Shown here piece by piece: positions 43,208 through 51,875 of a DNA stretch of 64,000 bases (positions within the stretch are counted from its first letter, which is position 1; every line of letters starts with the position of its first letter). Below the pieces are notes generated by a model. The model saw only the letters and a list, made by a program, of their open reading frames with translations. It was not told the origin of the DNA and made no database searches. The stretch is from an uncultured Collinsella sp. (GTDB lineage: Bacteria; Actinomycetota; Coriobacteriia; Coriobacteriales; Coriobacteriaceae): contig UQHR01000004.1 of NCBI GenBank assembly GCA_900540905.1, forward strand, positions 1-64,000, in the 5' to 3' direction. Both the position numbers and the translations under genes were made by a program.

Positions 43208-44836
43208 CTAAGCACGCGCTTCTTCGAGCATCTGCTTTGCGTGCGCCAGGCTAGCCTCGGACTGATCGCCGCTCAACATGCGGGCGATCTCGGCGGTACG
43301 CGCTTCGCCGGTTACCTCGTCCAAATGCGTCTGGGGAACATCGCCTGGTTCCTTGCTGACAACATAATGCTTGTCGGCCATGACGGCGACCTGCGCCAAG
43401 TGGGTTACGACAATCACCTGATGCGTAGAGGCGAGATCTGCCAGCACGCCCGCGAGTGCACGCGCCGTGGAGCCACCGACACCGGCATCGACCTCGTCAA
43501 ACACCAGCGTATCGACACCGTCCGCATTACCGAGGACAACCTTGCTTGCAAGCATGACGCGGCTGAGCTCGCCGCCCGACGCAATGCGGCGCAGGGGACG
43601 TGGCGTCAAGCCGGCACCGCTGCGGTATAGCAGCTCGTAGCTCGAAGGACCAACGGGCGTCCACTCAGCACGGGGAAGATCGCGCGACTCCCAGACGAGC
43701 TCGGCACTACCCATCTCCAAGCGCGCCATCTGGCGGCCAACCTCGTGGCAGAAGCGCGGGGCCGCCGTATTGCGTGCGCGCTTAAGTGCCTTGGCAGCGG
43801 CAAACAACTCGCGCTCGGCGCTCCCGAGTGCCTCACGCGCCTTTTTGATCTGCTCATCGCCATCATCGACCAGGGACAGCAGCTCTTGCGAGCGATCGCG
43901 CATGGCAAAAACATCGTCCATGGTGGGACCCCACTGACGCAACAGGCCCTTGAGGTCGGAATACCGCTCACGCATGCGAGCGAGCTCGCGCGGGTCGAAG
44001 GCGACGGCATCGCGATAGGTACGAAGCTCGTTCGCGCAATCCTCAAGGGAGATACAGGCATCCGAAAGTGCATCGGCAATGTCGCCCAGTTTGCGATCGA
44101 CGGTAGCCATTCGGGAAAGCTCTGCCACAGCACTGTTCACGGCATCGAGCGCTCCCCCTTCAGAGGCAAGCGATGCATGGGCATCGTTAGCGGTGGCAAC
44201 CAGTACCTCGGCATGTTCGGAGCGCGGCAGCAGTTCCTCGAGTTCCTCATACTCGCCCGGCTTAGGGTCGACCTCGCCGATGTGCTCGAGGGCAAAGCGC
44301 GCCTCCTCGACGCGGCTCCCCTGTGCACGCGAGGCCTCCTCAACGCGACGGACCTCCTTAGCGGCCGCGCGCGAGGCTTTAAAGCAAGCGCGGTACGCAT
44401 CCAGCGCCTCGAGCGCAGAGCGTCCCGCCCAGGCATCAACCATGGCAACATGGTGCGCCGGGTCGAGCAAGCGCTGATGCTCATGCTGTCCGCACAGATC
44501 CATCATCACGCCAACGCGCTCCGAAAGCTCGCGCACACTGGCGATGCGCCCGTCAATCTTCACACGGCTGCGGCCCTCGGCGGAAAGGCTGCGCTGTACG
44601 GTGAACCCTTCCGTGTCGTGCGGCCCGTCGAAGAGTCGTGCCTCGACGCTCGCGAGCGCCTCGCCCTCGCGCACCGTCGACGAATCCGCACGCTCGCCCA
44701 AAATAAGCTTGAGGGCCGAGAGCAGCGCAGTCTTGCCGGCGCCGGTCTCGCCGGTCAGAACCGTTAGGCCCGCGCTCGGAACCAACGTCGCCTCACGAAT
44801 AAGTGCAATGTTGGAAACCTGCAGCTCATCGATCAT
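43208..44836 (-). CDS. recN: DNA repair protein RecN
   Basis: RecN is an SMC-like ATPase that gathers broken DNA ends in double-strand break repair. The 542-residue protein has Walker A LTGETGAGKTALLSALKLIL near residue 28, long coiled-coil arms with QHEHQRLLDP before them, signature ASGGELSRVMLA near 425 and Walker B TLVFDEVDAGVGG near 450. The length is typical. It overlaps nadK by 11 nt and is the last gene of the operon that runs from efp, ending at the terminator at 43079-43113. Confidence 0.95.
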   Translation of the reverse strand: MIDELQVSNIALIREATLVPSAGLTVLTGETGAGKTALLSALKLILGERADSSTVREGEALASVEARLFDGPHDTEGFTVQRSLSAEGRSRVKIDGRIASVRELSERVGVMMDLCGQHEHQRLLDPAHHVAMVDAWAGRSALEALDAYRACFKASRAAAKEVRRVEEASRAQGSRVEEARFALEHIGEVDPKPGEYEELEELLPRSEHAEVLVATANDAHASLASEGGALDAVNSAVAELSRMATVDRKLGDIADALSDACISLEDCANELRTYRDAVAFDPRELARMRERYSDLKGLLRQWGPTMDDVFAMRDRSQELLSLVDDGDEQIKKAREALGSAERELFAAAKALKRARNTAAPRFCHEVGRQMARLEMGSAELVWESRDLPRAEWTPVGPSSYELLYRSGAGLTPRPLRRIASGGELSRVMLASKVVLGNADGVDTLVFDEVDAGVGGSTARALAGVLADLASTHQVIVVTHLAQVAVMADKHYVVSKEPGDVPQTHLDEVTGEARTAEIARMLSGDQSEASLAHAKQMLEEARA

Positions 44837-45686
44837 GACGGACTCCGTAGAATACGCGGCTCACCGAGTTATAGAAGCTCTCGGGGCCGTAATCGAGCAG
44901 CAGCACATCTCCGGGCCCGCGGCGCACAGCCACGCTCTCAACGGTGCCATCGCAGGTAATAAACTGTCCATCGATAGCGATCGCCGGAACGCTCGGGCGA
45001 TCATCGGACATAAAGATTTCGACGACATCACTCGGCGAAGTCAAGAAGGCACGGGCCTGAATGGTGTGCGGCGCAATGGGTACGCAGACCATGCCCGTAT
45101 AGTCGGGGCTCACGATGGGGCCACCGGCACTGAGCGCGTAACCCGTAGAACCAGTCGCCGTCGAAACGACGACACCGTCACCGCGTAGGCGGTCGATATG
45201 ATGGCCGGACACCGTGATGTCGAACTCGACCATATCGGACAGCGGACCACGGGTAAGCGCCATGTCGTTGAGGGCGAAGGTGCGCACGACATCCTTCGTA
45301 CCGTCTTCGCGCACGGACACGATATCCGCGGCGATGGTAGCGCGACGGCTCACATGCAGCTCGCCGGACAGGGCGTCGCTCACGACCTGCAGAATGTCGC
45401 GCTCCTCGGGACTCGCAGCAGTTAAAAAGCCCAGGTGACCATAGGAAAGACCGAGGATAGGAATCTCGCGATGGTTGAGGATGCGGGCAGCGCGCAGCAA
45501 CGTACCGTCGCCGCCGAGCGTAATAACCAGATCGGAGCCGTCGATATCAGGCGTGCTTTGAATCTTCGATCGCTGGTCGGCAGCCCATGCGACCTCATAG
45601 CCCTGGCGCGTCAGCCAAAGCTCGAGCATCAGGCCGCTCTCGACCGCCTCTTGCTTGTAGTAATTGGGAACCAGAAAGACCTTCAT
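44826..45686 (-). CDS. nadK: NAD kinase
   Basis: The enzyme phosphorylates NAD to NADP. The 286-residue protein has LVITLGGDGTLLRAARIL near residue 57, the catalytic GGDG motif, and YALSAGGPIVSP and TGSTGY further on, as in all NadK proteins. The tlyA-nadK-recN order is common in Gram-positive bacteria. It overlaps the tlyA stop by ATGA. Confidence 0.95.
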   Translation of the reverse strand: MKVFLVPNYYKQEAVESGLMLELWLTRQGYEVAWAADQRSKIQSTPDIDGSDLVITLGGDGTLLRAARILNHREIPILGLSYGHLGFLTAASPEERDILQVVSDALSGELHVSRRATIAADIVSVREDGTKDVVRTFALNDMALTRGPLSDMVEFDITVSGHHIDRLRGDGVVVSTATGSTGYALSAGGPIVSPDYTGMVCVPIAPHTIQARAFLTSPSDVVEIFMSDDRPSVPAIAIDGQFITCDGTVESVAVRRGPGDVLLLDYGPESFYNSVSRVFYGVRHDR

Positions 45687-46495
45687 AGCGTTGCAGCTTT
45701 CTCGCTCAAAACCGATACCTGGGATTGCAGCTCATCGTCGGCGCGCTCGCCGGGGGCAAATCTCGTGCCGTACAGGAAAAACTCAACGTTGCCCTTGGCA
45801 CCATGAATGGGCGACACGCACACATCGACCGGGAACAGCCCCTTGGAGGCAAAGAGTTCAACTGCCGCAACGAGTGTATCGCGGCGCACGGCGGGATCGG
45901 TCACAATGCCGCCCTCGCCCACCAGCGCCGCCGGAGCCTCAAACTGCGGCTTTACGAGCGTGCAGAATGCACCCGTAGGCGCCAGGCACGCCAGCACCGC
46001 ATCGATAATGTTCGCGATGCTGGTAAACGAGACATCACACACAGCCAGGTCGATGGTGCCGGCATAGCCAAGCTCAGGCAGCTGCGTCACGTTTGTGCGC
46101 TCATGCAGCGTCACGCGATCGTCCTGACGCAGCGACCAATCGAACTGGGCGCAACCCACGTCCACCGAGACAACGGTCGCAGCTCCGCGCTTGAGCAGGC
46201 AATCGGTAAAGCCGCCGGTAGAGCAGCCCACATCAAGACAGGCAAGGCCCGTCGGATTGATGCCAAACGCATCAAGCGCGCCTTCGAGCTTAAGGCCGCC
46301 GCGGCCAACATAGGGAATGCGCCCCTTCACGTGCAGCGGCAGGCCCGGGGTCACCTTAAGGCCCGGTGAAGTCAAGCGCTCGCCGCCACTCGAGACCAAG
46401 CCGGCCATAAGAGTGCGAAGGGCATCCGCGCGATCGGCGCAGATGCCCTGTGAAATCAGTTCGTCATCAAGACGCACGCGTTTCATGAATGCCAT
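45683..46495 (-). CDS. tlyA: TlyA-family rRNA 2'-O-methyltransferase
   Basis: TlyA methylates ribose in rRNA and in mycobacteria determines capreomycin sensitivity; hemolysin activity has also been reported for the family. The roughly 270-residue protein has an N-terminal S4 RNA-binding domain (RLDDELISQGICADRADALR) and a FtsJ-like Rossmann domain (YVGRGGLKLEGALDAF, CLDVGCSTGGFTDCLL, VKPQFEA). The exact start is uncertain: ATG 46495 or ATG 46486; neither has a good ribosome binding site. Confidence 0.92.
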   Translation of the reverse strand: MAFMKRVRLDDELISQGICADRADALRTLMAGLVSSGGERLTSPGLKVTPGLPLHVKGRIPYVGRGGLKLEGALDAFGINPTGLACLDVGCSTGGFTDCLLKRGAATVVSVDVGCAQFDWSLRQDDRVTLHERTNVTQLPELGYAGTIDLAVCDVSFTSIANIIDAVLACLAPTGAFCTLVKPQFEAPAALVGEGGIVTDPAVRRDTLVAAVELFASKGLFPVDVCVSPIHGAKGNVEFFLYGTRFAPGERADDELQSQVSVLSEKAATL

Positions 46496-46521
46496 CAACC
46501 ATTCGTATCCGGAGATGCGGC

Positions 46522-46761
46522 CTAGCTATCCTGGGATTCGTTTGCCGCATCCTCATCGTATTCCTGTTCGAGCTTGTCGGCCTCACGCGGCGTCAGCTCA
46601 AACTTGTCGACCATATCGACCGCGCGGGAGCCCAGCTCAATCGCTTCGTCAAACAGATCGAGTGAACGCTCCAAGGACGTATCCTTGGAGCGAACGGTAG
46701 CGATAATCTGATCCAGACGGTCCGAGATCTCATCAAAGTTGCGGACGGAACCCTCTGGCAT
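46522..46761 (-). CDS. xseB: Exodeoxyribonuclease VII small subunit
   Basis: The 79-residue XseB begins in the family fashion (NFDEISDRLDQIIATVRSKD, then LERSLDLFDEAIELG) and ends with an acidic tail. It partners XseA in the exonuclease VII complex. No xseA lies beside it, although the two are usually adjacent; only 2 nt separate it from nusB upstream. Confidence 0.9.
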   Translation of the reverse strand: MPEGSVRNFDEISDRLDQIIATVRSKDTSLERSLDLFDEAIELGSRAVDMVDKFELTPREADKLEQEYDEDAANESQDS

Positions 46762-46763
46762 GG

Positions 46764-47351
46764 CTACTCCTCGACGGAGTCGGCCTCGACGGCCTCAGCA
46801 GCGTCCGCATCCTCGGCCAGCGCACCAGCCTCAGCTTGGGCAACCGCAACCTTGGCGGCAGCCTCGGCAGCCTGCGCCTCCTCGCGAGCGCGATCTTCGG
46901 CCAGCAGCTCCTGGTACAGGTCCTCGCCCGGCAGCTCCTCGCTGCGAGCGATCTTACCCAGCACGCCGTTGACGAACGACGCGGACTGGTCGGTGCCATA
47001 GGCCTTGGCAAGCTCGACGGCCTCGTTGATCACGATGGCGTCCGAGACCTCCTCGTCGGTGAGGAAACGCATCTCGTAAACGGCGATACGCAGCAGGTTG
47101 CGGTCGGCGCCGGGCATGCGCATAAGATCCCAGTTCTTGGCAACGGAGCGCAGAGCGCAGTCGATGCGATCGATATGCTCATAGGCACCGCGGCACAGCT
47201 CCAGAGCATAGGGATCGAGGGGACCCTTCGAGATCAGGAAATCACCCTCGAGGACGCGCTCGAGCGGACTGTCCGTGGCCTCGGCCTGGAACAGCAGCTG
47301 CAGCGCCTGACTGCGGGCAAGCGTACGCCCGCGATAAACCTTAAGGCTCAA
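46764..47351 (-). CDS. nusB: Transcription antitermination protein NusB
   Basis: NusB binds boxA RNA with NusE in rRNA antitermination. The first 140 or so residues are a normal NusB (RTLARSQALQLLFQAEA, VINEAVELAKAYGTDQSASF, VNGVLGKIAR). The remaining 50 or so form an alanine- and glutamate-rich coil (EEAQAAEAAAKVAVAQAEAG) not found in typical NusB, ending close to the xseB start. Confidence 0.93.
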   Translation of the reverse strand: MSLKVYRGRTLARSQALQLLFQAEATDSPLERVLEGDFLISKGPLDPYALELCRGAYEHIDRIDCALRSVAKNWDLMRMPGADRNLLRIAVYEMRFLTDEEVSDAIVINEAVELAKAYGTDQSASFVNGVLGKIARSEELPGEDLYQELLAEDRAREEAQAAEAAAKVAVAQAEAGALAEDADAAEAVEADSVEE

Positions 47352-47354
47352 AGG

Positions 47355-47717
47355 TTACTCCTTGGGGAAAACGAGGCCGTCGATGCAAACGTCGACGCGC
47401 TCGACCTCAACGCCCACTTGGGCATCGATGGCGGCGACCACGGCGGCGCGAACAGCCTCGGCGAGTTTCTTGAACGGATAGCCAAAGAACACCACGACAC
47501 GCACGGTGAGTGCGAGCTTGTCGCCGATGACCTCGGCCTCGACCGCCGGCTCGGAAGCCGGGGCCTTGGACGAGAGCATCATGGAGACAAGGTTGGTGGC
47601 AAGGTCCTTGACGCCAACGGAGGCGATGCCCTCGACATCGGACACGGCGCGCGAGACGATGGCGGTCAGAACATCGGGCGAAATGCCGATACCGTCAATC
47701 TTGATTTCCTGGGGCAT
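47355..47717 (-). CDS. Asp23/Gls24 family envelope stress protein
   Basis: The 120-residue protein fits the Asp23 family (SPDVLTAIVSRAVSDVEGIA, then LTVRVVVFFGYPFKKLAEAV). Members sit at the inner face of the membrane in Gram-positive bacteria; the gene commonly lies between efp and nusB, as here. The ATG follows a strong aggagg. Confidence 0.9.
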   Translation of the reverse strand: MPQEIKIDGIGISPDVLTAIVSRAVSDVEGIASVGVKDLATNLVSMMLSSKAPASEPAVEAEVIGDKLALTVRVVVFFGYPFKKLAEAVRAAVVAAIDAQVGVEVERVDVCIDGLVFPKE

Positions 47718-47741
47718 GAGTCCTCCTAGAAGAGTTGGTTG

Positions 47742-48305
47742 CTAGACGCGGGAGACGAACTTGCCGTCGCGGGTGTCAACCTTGATGACCTCGCCCTCGT
47801 TGAGGTACATGGGGACCTGGATGACAGCGCCGGTGTCGATCGTGGCCGGCTTGGTGGAACCCTGGACGGTGTCGCCCTTAAAGCCCGGGTCGGTCTGGAC
47901 GATGGTGGTCTCGATGAACATCGGCGGGGTCACGCCCATGAGCTCATCGTCGGCGAAGAGCAGCTGGCAGATGTCGTTCTCGCGCAGCCACTTGGAGTTC
48001 TCGCCCACCATGTCCTCGGGAACGGGAACCTGCTCATAGGACTCGTTGTCCATGAAGATGTAGTCGGTGCCATCGTTGTAGAGGTACTGGAACTCACGGG
48101 TGGTGAGCATGACGCTCTCGAACTTGGTGCCGGCGTTGCAGGTGTTCTCGACGACGCGGCCGCTCTTGATGTCGCGGGTCTTGTAGCGCACAAACGCGCC
48201 GCCCTTGCCCGGCTTGACATGCTGGAACTCGACGATGGTGTAGACCTTGTCCTTGATGCGGAGACCGAGGCCGTTCTTGAAGTCGGCGGTGGAAATGGTA
48301 GGCAT
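47742..48305 (-). CDS. efp: Elongation factor P
   Basis: EF-P rescues ribosomes stalled at polyproline stretches. The 187-residue protein has the three-domain length and begins ISTADFKNGLGLRI; the tip loop reads VKPGKGGAFVRYK, with lysine at the position that is modified in other bacteria. The ATG at 48305 follows gaaagg. It is probably the first gene of the unit efp-asp23-nusB-xseB-tlyA-nadK-recN, with a TATAAT at 48363-48368. Confidence 0.95.
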   Translation of the reverse strand: MPTISTADFKNGLGLRIKDKVYTIVEFQHVKPGKGGAFVRYKTRDIKSGRVVENTCNAGTKFESVMLTTREFQYLYNDGTDYIFMDNESYEQVPVPEDMVGENSKWLRENDICQLLFADDELMGVTPPMFIETTIVQTDPGFKGDTVQGSTKPATIDTGAVIQVPMYLNEGEVIKVDTRDGKFVSRV

Positions 48306-48362
48306 AGCGACCTTTCTTGTTATGGGCAGAACGCACAAGCGTCCAAATTACATACGACAGAA

Positions 48363-48368
48363 ATTATA
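48363..48368 (-). promoter_or_regulatory. Possible -10 element of the efp operon
   Basis: A perfect TATAAT occurs on the minus strand about 58 nt upstream of the efp start. No convincing -35 hexamer is seen at the right distance. Confidence 0.45.
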
Positions 48369-48404
48369 CACTTGCAGACGGCGCCTGCGGCGAGCGCATA
48401 AAAA

Positions 48405-48442
48405 GAGAACGCGGGGCGTCCGAATCAATCCGGACGCCCCGC
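48405..48442 (-). terminator. Terminator of the M24 peptidase gene
   Basis: On the minus strand gcggggcgtccg pairs with cggacgccccgc, followed by gttctcttttt. It separates the peptidase gene from efp. Confidence 0.8.
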
Positions 48443-48465
48443 CCCAAACTATCTACTGAAGTAAA

Positions 48466-49596
48466 CTAGCAGTCGATAACGTGCAGGTCGTGCGGGGTCT
48501 TGGTGAAGGGCTCATAGCCGTTCTCGGTGACCAAGCCGTAGTCCTCCAGGCGCACGCCGCCCACGCCGGGCAGGTAGACGCCGGGCTCCATGGTGACAAC
48601 CGAGCCGATCTCGATGGTGTTCTTGCTGCGGTTGAAGTTGGGCAGCTCGTGGATGTCGATGCCCACGCCGTGGCCCAGACCATGGTTGTAGTAATCGCCA
48701 TAGCCGGCATCGCCGATGATCTTCTTGGAGAGCTTGAAGATATCGTTACCCTCGACGCCCGGATGGATAGCGGCGACGCATTCCTCGTGCGTGCGGCGCA
48801 CGAGTGCGTACAGGTCGACCTGCTCCTGCGTGGGCTCGCCCATCACGACGGTGCGTGTCATGTCGGAGCGGTAATCACAGTAGCCCGCGCCGTAATCCAT
48901 AAGAACGAAATCGCCCTTCTCGATCACGCGGTCGCTCGGCACGGCATGCGGGTTGGCGGTGTTGGGACCGCTCGCTACGATGGAGCCGAAGGCAAGGCTG
49001 TCAGCGCCGTTGGCGAACATAAAGTTCTCGAGCTCGTTGCGAACCTGCTTCTCGGTCATACCGGGCTTAATAAAGCCGAGCATGTGCTGGAAGGCGGCGT
49101 CAGTGATCGACTGCGCATGGCGCATGAGCTCGATCTCCTCGGCATCCTTGATGGCGCGCATCTTGCGAATGTCGTCATGCATCAGCGGTAGCATGCAGGC
49201 GACGGAACGGTCCTCCAGACCACGCTGAATACCCTGGTAGAAGTTGATCTGCATGTCGTCCTCGACAGCGCAGACGCGGCACTTGTTGGCTGCGATCTTG
49301 CCGGCGACCCAACCGGGGATGGTGCCCTCGACCATGTCGTAGACCCAGGGGCTGCCGGCGGGCGTGTTCTCCTCAAAGCTGTTAAGGTAGCGCGAGTCGG
49401 TATGGAACAGGCACTGGTCAGCCGTAATAAACGCCGCGTGCGGGAACTCGAAGGTGTAGTCGAAGACGCCCTTCACGCCCGTGAGCCAACGAAGATTGGC
49501 CTCGTCGCGTACCACGATAGCGTCGTAGCCGCGCTCGACCATCAGGGCACGGACACGTTCAATACGACCGGCAGGACCGGCAGCAAACTCAGACAT
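48466..49596 (-). CDS. M24-family Xaa-Pro aminopeptidase
   Basis: The 376-residue cytosolic metallopeptidase has a creatinase N-terminal domain and a pita-bread catalytic domain with metal ligands in MDYGAGYCDYRSDMTRT, GLGHGVGIDIHELP, TMEPGVYLPG and VRLEDYGLV. It should remove N-terminal residues that precede proline. Such a gene next to efp is a common arrangement, both relating to proline-rich proteins. The ATG at 49596 follows aagaaagga. Confidence 0.93.
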   Translation of the reverse strand: MSEFAAGPAGRIERVRALMVERGYDAIVVRDEANLRWLTGVKGVFDYTFEFPHAAFITADQCLFHTDSRYLNSFEENTPAGSPWVYDMVEGTIPGWVAGKIAANKCRVCAVEDDMQINFYQGIQRGLEDRSVACMLPLMHDDIRKMRAIKDAEEIELMRHAQSITDAAFQHMLGFIKPGMTEKQVRNELENFMFANGADSLAFGSIVASGPNTANPHAVPSDRVIEKGDFVLMDYGAGYCDYRSDMTRTVVMGEPTQEQVDLYALVRRTHEECVAAIHPGVEGNDIFKLSKKIIGDAGYGDYYNHGLGHGVGIDIHELPNFNRSKNTIEIGSVVTMEPGVYLPGVGGVRLEDYGLVTENGYEPFTKTPHDLHVIDC

Positions 49597-49728
49597 GCAG
49601 ATTCCTTTCTTATTGTCTCTATAAAGACGGGACGGGTCTCAACCGAACGACGGAATCGCATGCAATCCGCAACCGATTGAAAACCCGCCCCTCAACATGA
49701 TACGAAAGACGATGGAAGTCAATAAATC

Positions 49729-50838
49729 TTAGAGAAGTTCTTTACGAGAAGCCAAGTAGGCGTGAGCATGGCGCTCAAGAACCTCGTCCTCGACGCTCGT
49801 TAGGCGAATGGCGCCGAGCGCCGCGGGCAGCGGCAGCATGCTGCGGTTCGAGCGGACAAACTGCTGTCTGCGGAACTCCTCGATATATGCGGCAGGCTCC
49901 AAGTCGAAGGCAAGCTCCTCGATGCCAAAGTCCTCCAGGCAGTCATCGAGATCAAACACATAGTCGATATCGAAGTCGCAGGCATCGTGTGCTAGGCGCG
50001 CCTCAAAGCGCATGCCCTCGGACAACAGCTGGTAGGCAGGGACCTGCGAAGCGGCATCGCCCAAGCAAGCGCGCAGGGTGCGCTCCCCCGTCTTGCCAAA
50101 ATCGAGCGCATGGCGAGCGCTCGGGTTCGTGGCCGTCAGCACGTCCTTGCGGGCAGTCTGAGACCATTGAACGGCATTGACGAGTGCGACCTCCTCGCCC
50201 GCGAGAATCTCGGGGACGGTCTCAGTAAACTGATTCCAGCGGGACTTGCTGCTCGAAAGCATGGTGCCAACAAGTACCGCATAGCCGAACTTGAGGTCCT
50301 CGGGTTCCGCCTCGCGAACAAGGTCGAGATCACACACAACCAAGCCCGGTTCGGGACGGAACGCGATAGCGGGAAGCGCATTGGCCAACGAGGCGACGAG
50401 CGGCTTCATGGTCGTCGCGACCGTGAGCATGGCGTCGAAGGTCGTCGGCAGCAGCGCGCACTCGGTTCGGCCACACCACTGGTTGGCGCACCAGCCAACA
50501 ACCGAACAGGTTGCGGCATCGCCAACAGCGACAACCAGATCGTCGCAGGTGATGCGGTTGGCAGACAGGGCGCCAAAGATAGCATCGGCGTCGGCCAGCG
50601 TGGCACCAGCAGGCGAAACCTCGAGGACGAGCAGCGACACGGCAAAACCGGCGTCGACCAGCGCATGCTCGACGACCTCACCAAAACGCTCGGATGTGGC
50701 GTCGTTCCAAACCACCATCGCGCGCTTAGGCTTGCCCACGGCCGAGGCAAACATGCGCGGCAGCTCATCGAACGCGCCCAATCCGACGCGGACATCGACA
50801 CTGCGGTTTTGGAAATTGATCAGTTGACGGCGAATCAT
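49729..50838 (-). CDS. aroB: Divergent 3-dehydroquinate synthase-like protein (AroB homologue)
   Basis: Position directly after aroK and the general sequence pattern point to AroB, which makes 3-dehydroquinate in the shikimate pathway. The match is unusual. Where AroB has GGGVxGDxAGFxAA this protein has VVAVGDAATCSVVGWCA; where SSVGGKT is expected it has VATTMKP; and the zinc-ligand regions (E in AEVVKYG, H in GHTFGHA, H in HGEAV) read YAVLVG, GKTGERT and LSEGMRF. All three ligands seem to be missing. The 369-residue length is normal. It may be inactive or have another role. The start ATG 50838 overlaps the aroK stop. Confidence 0.75.
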   Translation of the reverse strand: MIRRQLINFQNRSVDVRVGLGAFDELPRMFASAVGKPKRAMVVWNDATSERFGEVVEHALVDAGFAVSLLVLEVSPAGATLADADAIFGALSANRITCDDLVVAVGDAATCSVVGWCANQWCGRTECALLPTTFDAMLTVATTMKPLVASLANALPAIAFRPEPGLVVCDLDLVREAEPEDLKFGYAVLVGTMLSSSKSRWNQFTETVPEILAGEEVALVNAVQWSQTARKDVLTATNPSARHALDFGKTGERTLRACLGDAASQVPAYQLLSEGMRFEARLAHDACDFDIDYVFDLDDCLEDFGIEELAFDLEPAAYIEEFRRQQFVRSNRSMLPLPAALGAIRLTSVEDEVLERHAHAYLASRKELL

Positions 50839-51368
50839 AGCAGTCCACGCTCCAAAAGCATCTCGGCACAAAGGTAGGAAACGTCCTCGAAGGACTTGTT
50901 GCGAATATCAAGGGTAATATCGGCGGCCTGGCGATACAGCGGACGACGATGCTCAAACAGGCGCGCGGCATGCTCGGGCGAACGGAAATCGGGGCGCGTG
51001 TCGGACCGACGAATCTGGCGAATCGAATCCTCGAAGTAGCCCTCGAGGTACACGCACGTACCCATTTCGTGCATCAGCTCAATATTCACCGGCGTCTCGA
51101 CGATACCGCCCCCGCACGAAACCAACAGGCTGCGCTCGCTTTGGAGCGAACGGAGCGCCGAGGTCTCGAGCTCGCGAAAACGATCCTCGCCCTCGGTCTC
51201 AAAAATCTCGGTTACCGACTTGCCGCAACGGCGCACGACCAGGCGGTCGGTATCGATAAAACGCCGCTTGAACATAGTGCCGACGTTGCGCGCAAGCGTC
51301 GATTTGCCCGCGCCCAAAAAGCCGATAAAGAAGATATGGTCGCAGCCGTGTTTGATGTGCTGAGACAT
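50835..51368 (-). CDS. aroK: Shikimate kinase
   Basis: AroK phosphorylates shikimate at O3. The 177-residue protein has P-loop GFLGAGKSTLARNVG, FIDTDRLVVRRCGKSVTEIF, GEDRFRELE and SCGGGIVETP, the last two binding shikimate; RSPEHAARLFEHRRPLY is the lid region. It lies between yqeG and the AroB homologue. Confidence 0.95.
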   Translation of the reverse strand: MSQHIKHGCDHIFFIGFLGAGKSTLARNVGTMFKRRFIDTDRLVVRRCGKSVTEIFETEGEDRFRELETSALRSLQSERSLLVSCGGGIVETPVNIELMHEMGTCVYLEGYFEDSIRQIRRSDTRPDFRSPEHAARLFEHRRPLYRQAADITLDIRNKSFEDVSYLCAEMLLERGLL

Positions 51369-51376
51369 GGCGAAAC

Positions 51377-51874
51377 CTATTCCTCGCAGGGAAGGTCGCG
51401 CAGGGCCCGGCGCTCAAAGATACGGAAGATCTGCGTGTACCACAGGTCCTGGGTTGCCTGCGGCTTAACCAGGATAGTATCGACGCCGGCAAAATTGCCG
51501 CTCCACACGTCCGTGTAGAGCTGATCACCGATCAGCACCGCCTCGTCGGCCGTGGCGCCGAGGCGCTTAAGACCCGCCTTGAGGGCAAACGGCGCCGGCT
51601 TCATGGCGTGGCTGATGGCATCGAGTCCCAGCTCGCGTGCAGAGCTCATGACCTGGTCGCGATGCCAGTTGTTGGACACCATGCACAGCTTAAAGCCTTT
51701 GGCGCGGGCGGCATCGAGCCAAGCGGAAACCGCGGCGGGAACCTGCTCGGTGTCGCGCGGCACCAGGGTGTTATCGCGATCGAGCAGAATGGCGCGTTTG
51801 CCGTCGGCCCACAGGGCATCAAGGTCGATGCGATCGACCGAGGCAACGTATCGTTTGGGGCTAAAAATCCTCAT
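51377..51874 (-). CDS. YqeG-family HAD phosphatase
   Basis: The 165-residue HAD-III phosphatase has the nucleophile motif in ILLDRDNTLVP, MVSNNW as motif II, and LIGDQLYTDVWSGN as motif IV. The substrate is unknown; a YqeG relative in Bacillus is found with shikimate and ribosome genes. The ATG at 51874 overlaps closely with the mltG stop (51876), one base apart. Confidence 0.9.
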   Translation of the reverse strand: MRIFSPKRYVASVDRIDLDALWADGKRAILLDRDNTLVPRDTEQVPAAVSAWLDAARAKGFKLCMVSNNWHRDQVMSSARELGLDAISHAMKPAPFALKAGLKRLGATADEAVLIGDQLYTDVWSGNFAGVDTILVKPQATQDLWYTQIFRIFERRALRDLPCEE

Positions 51875-51875
51875 G

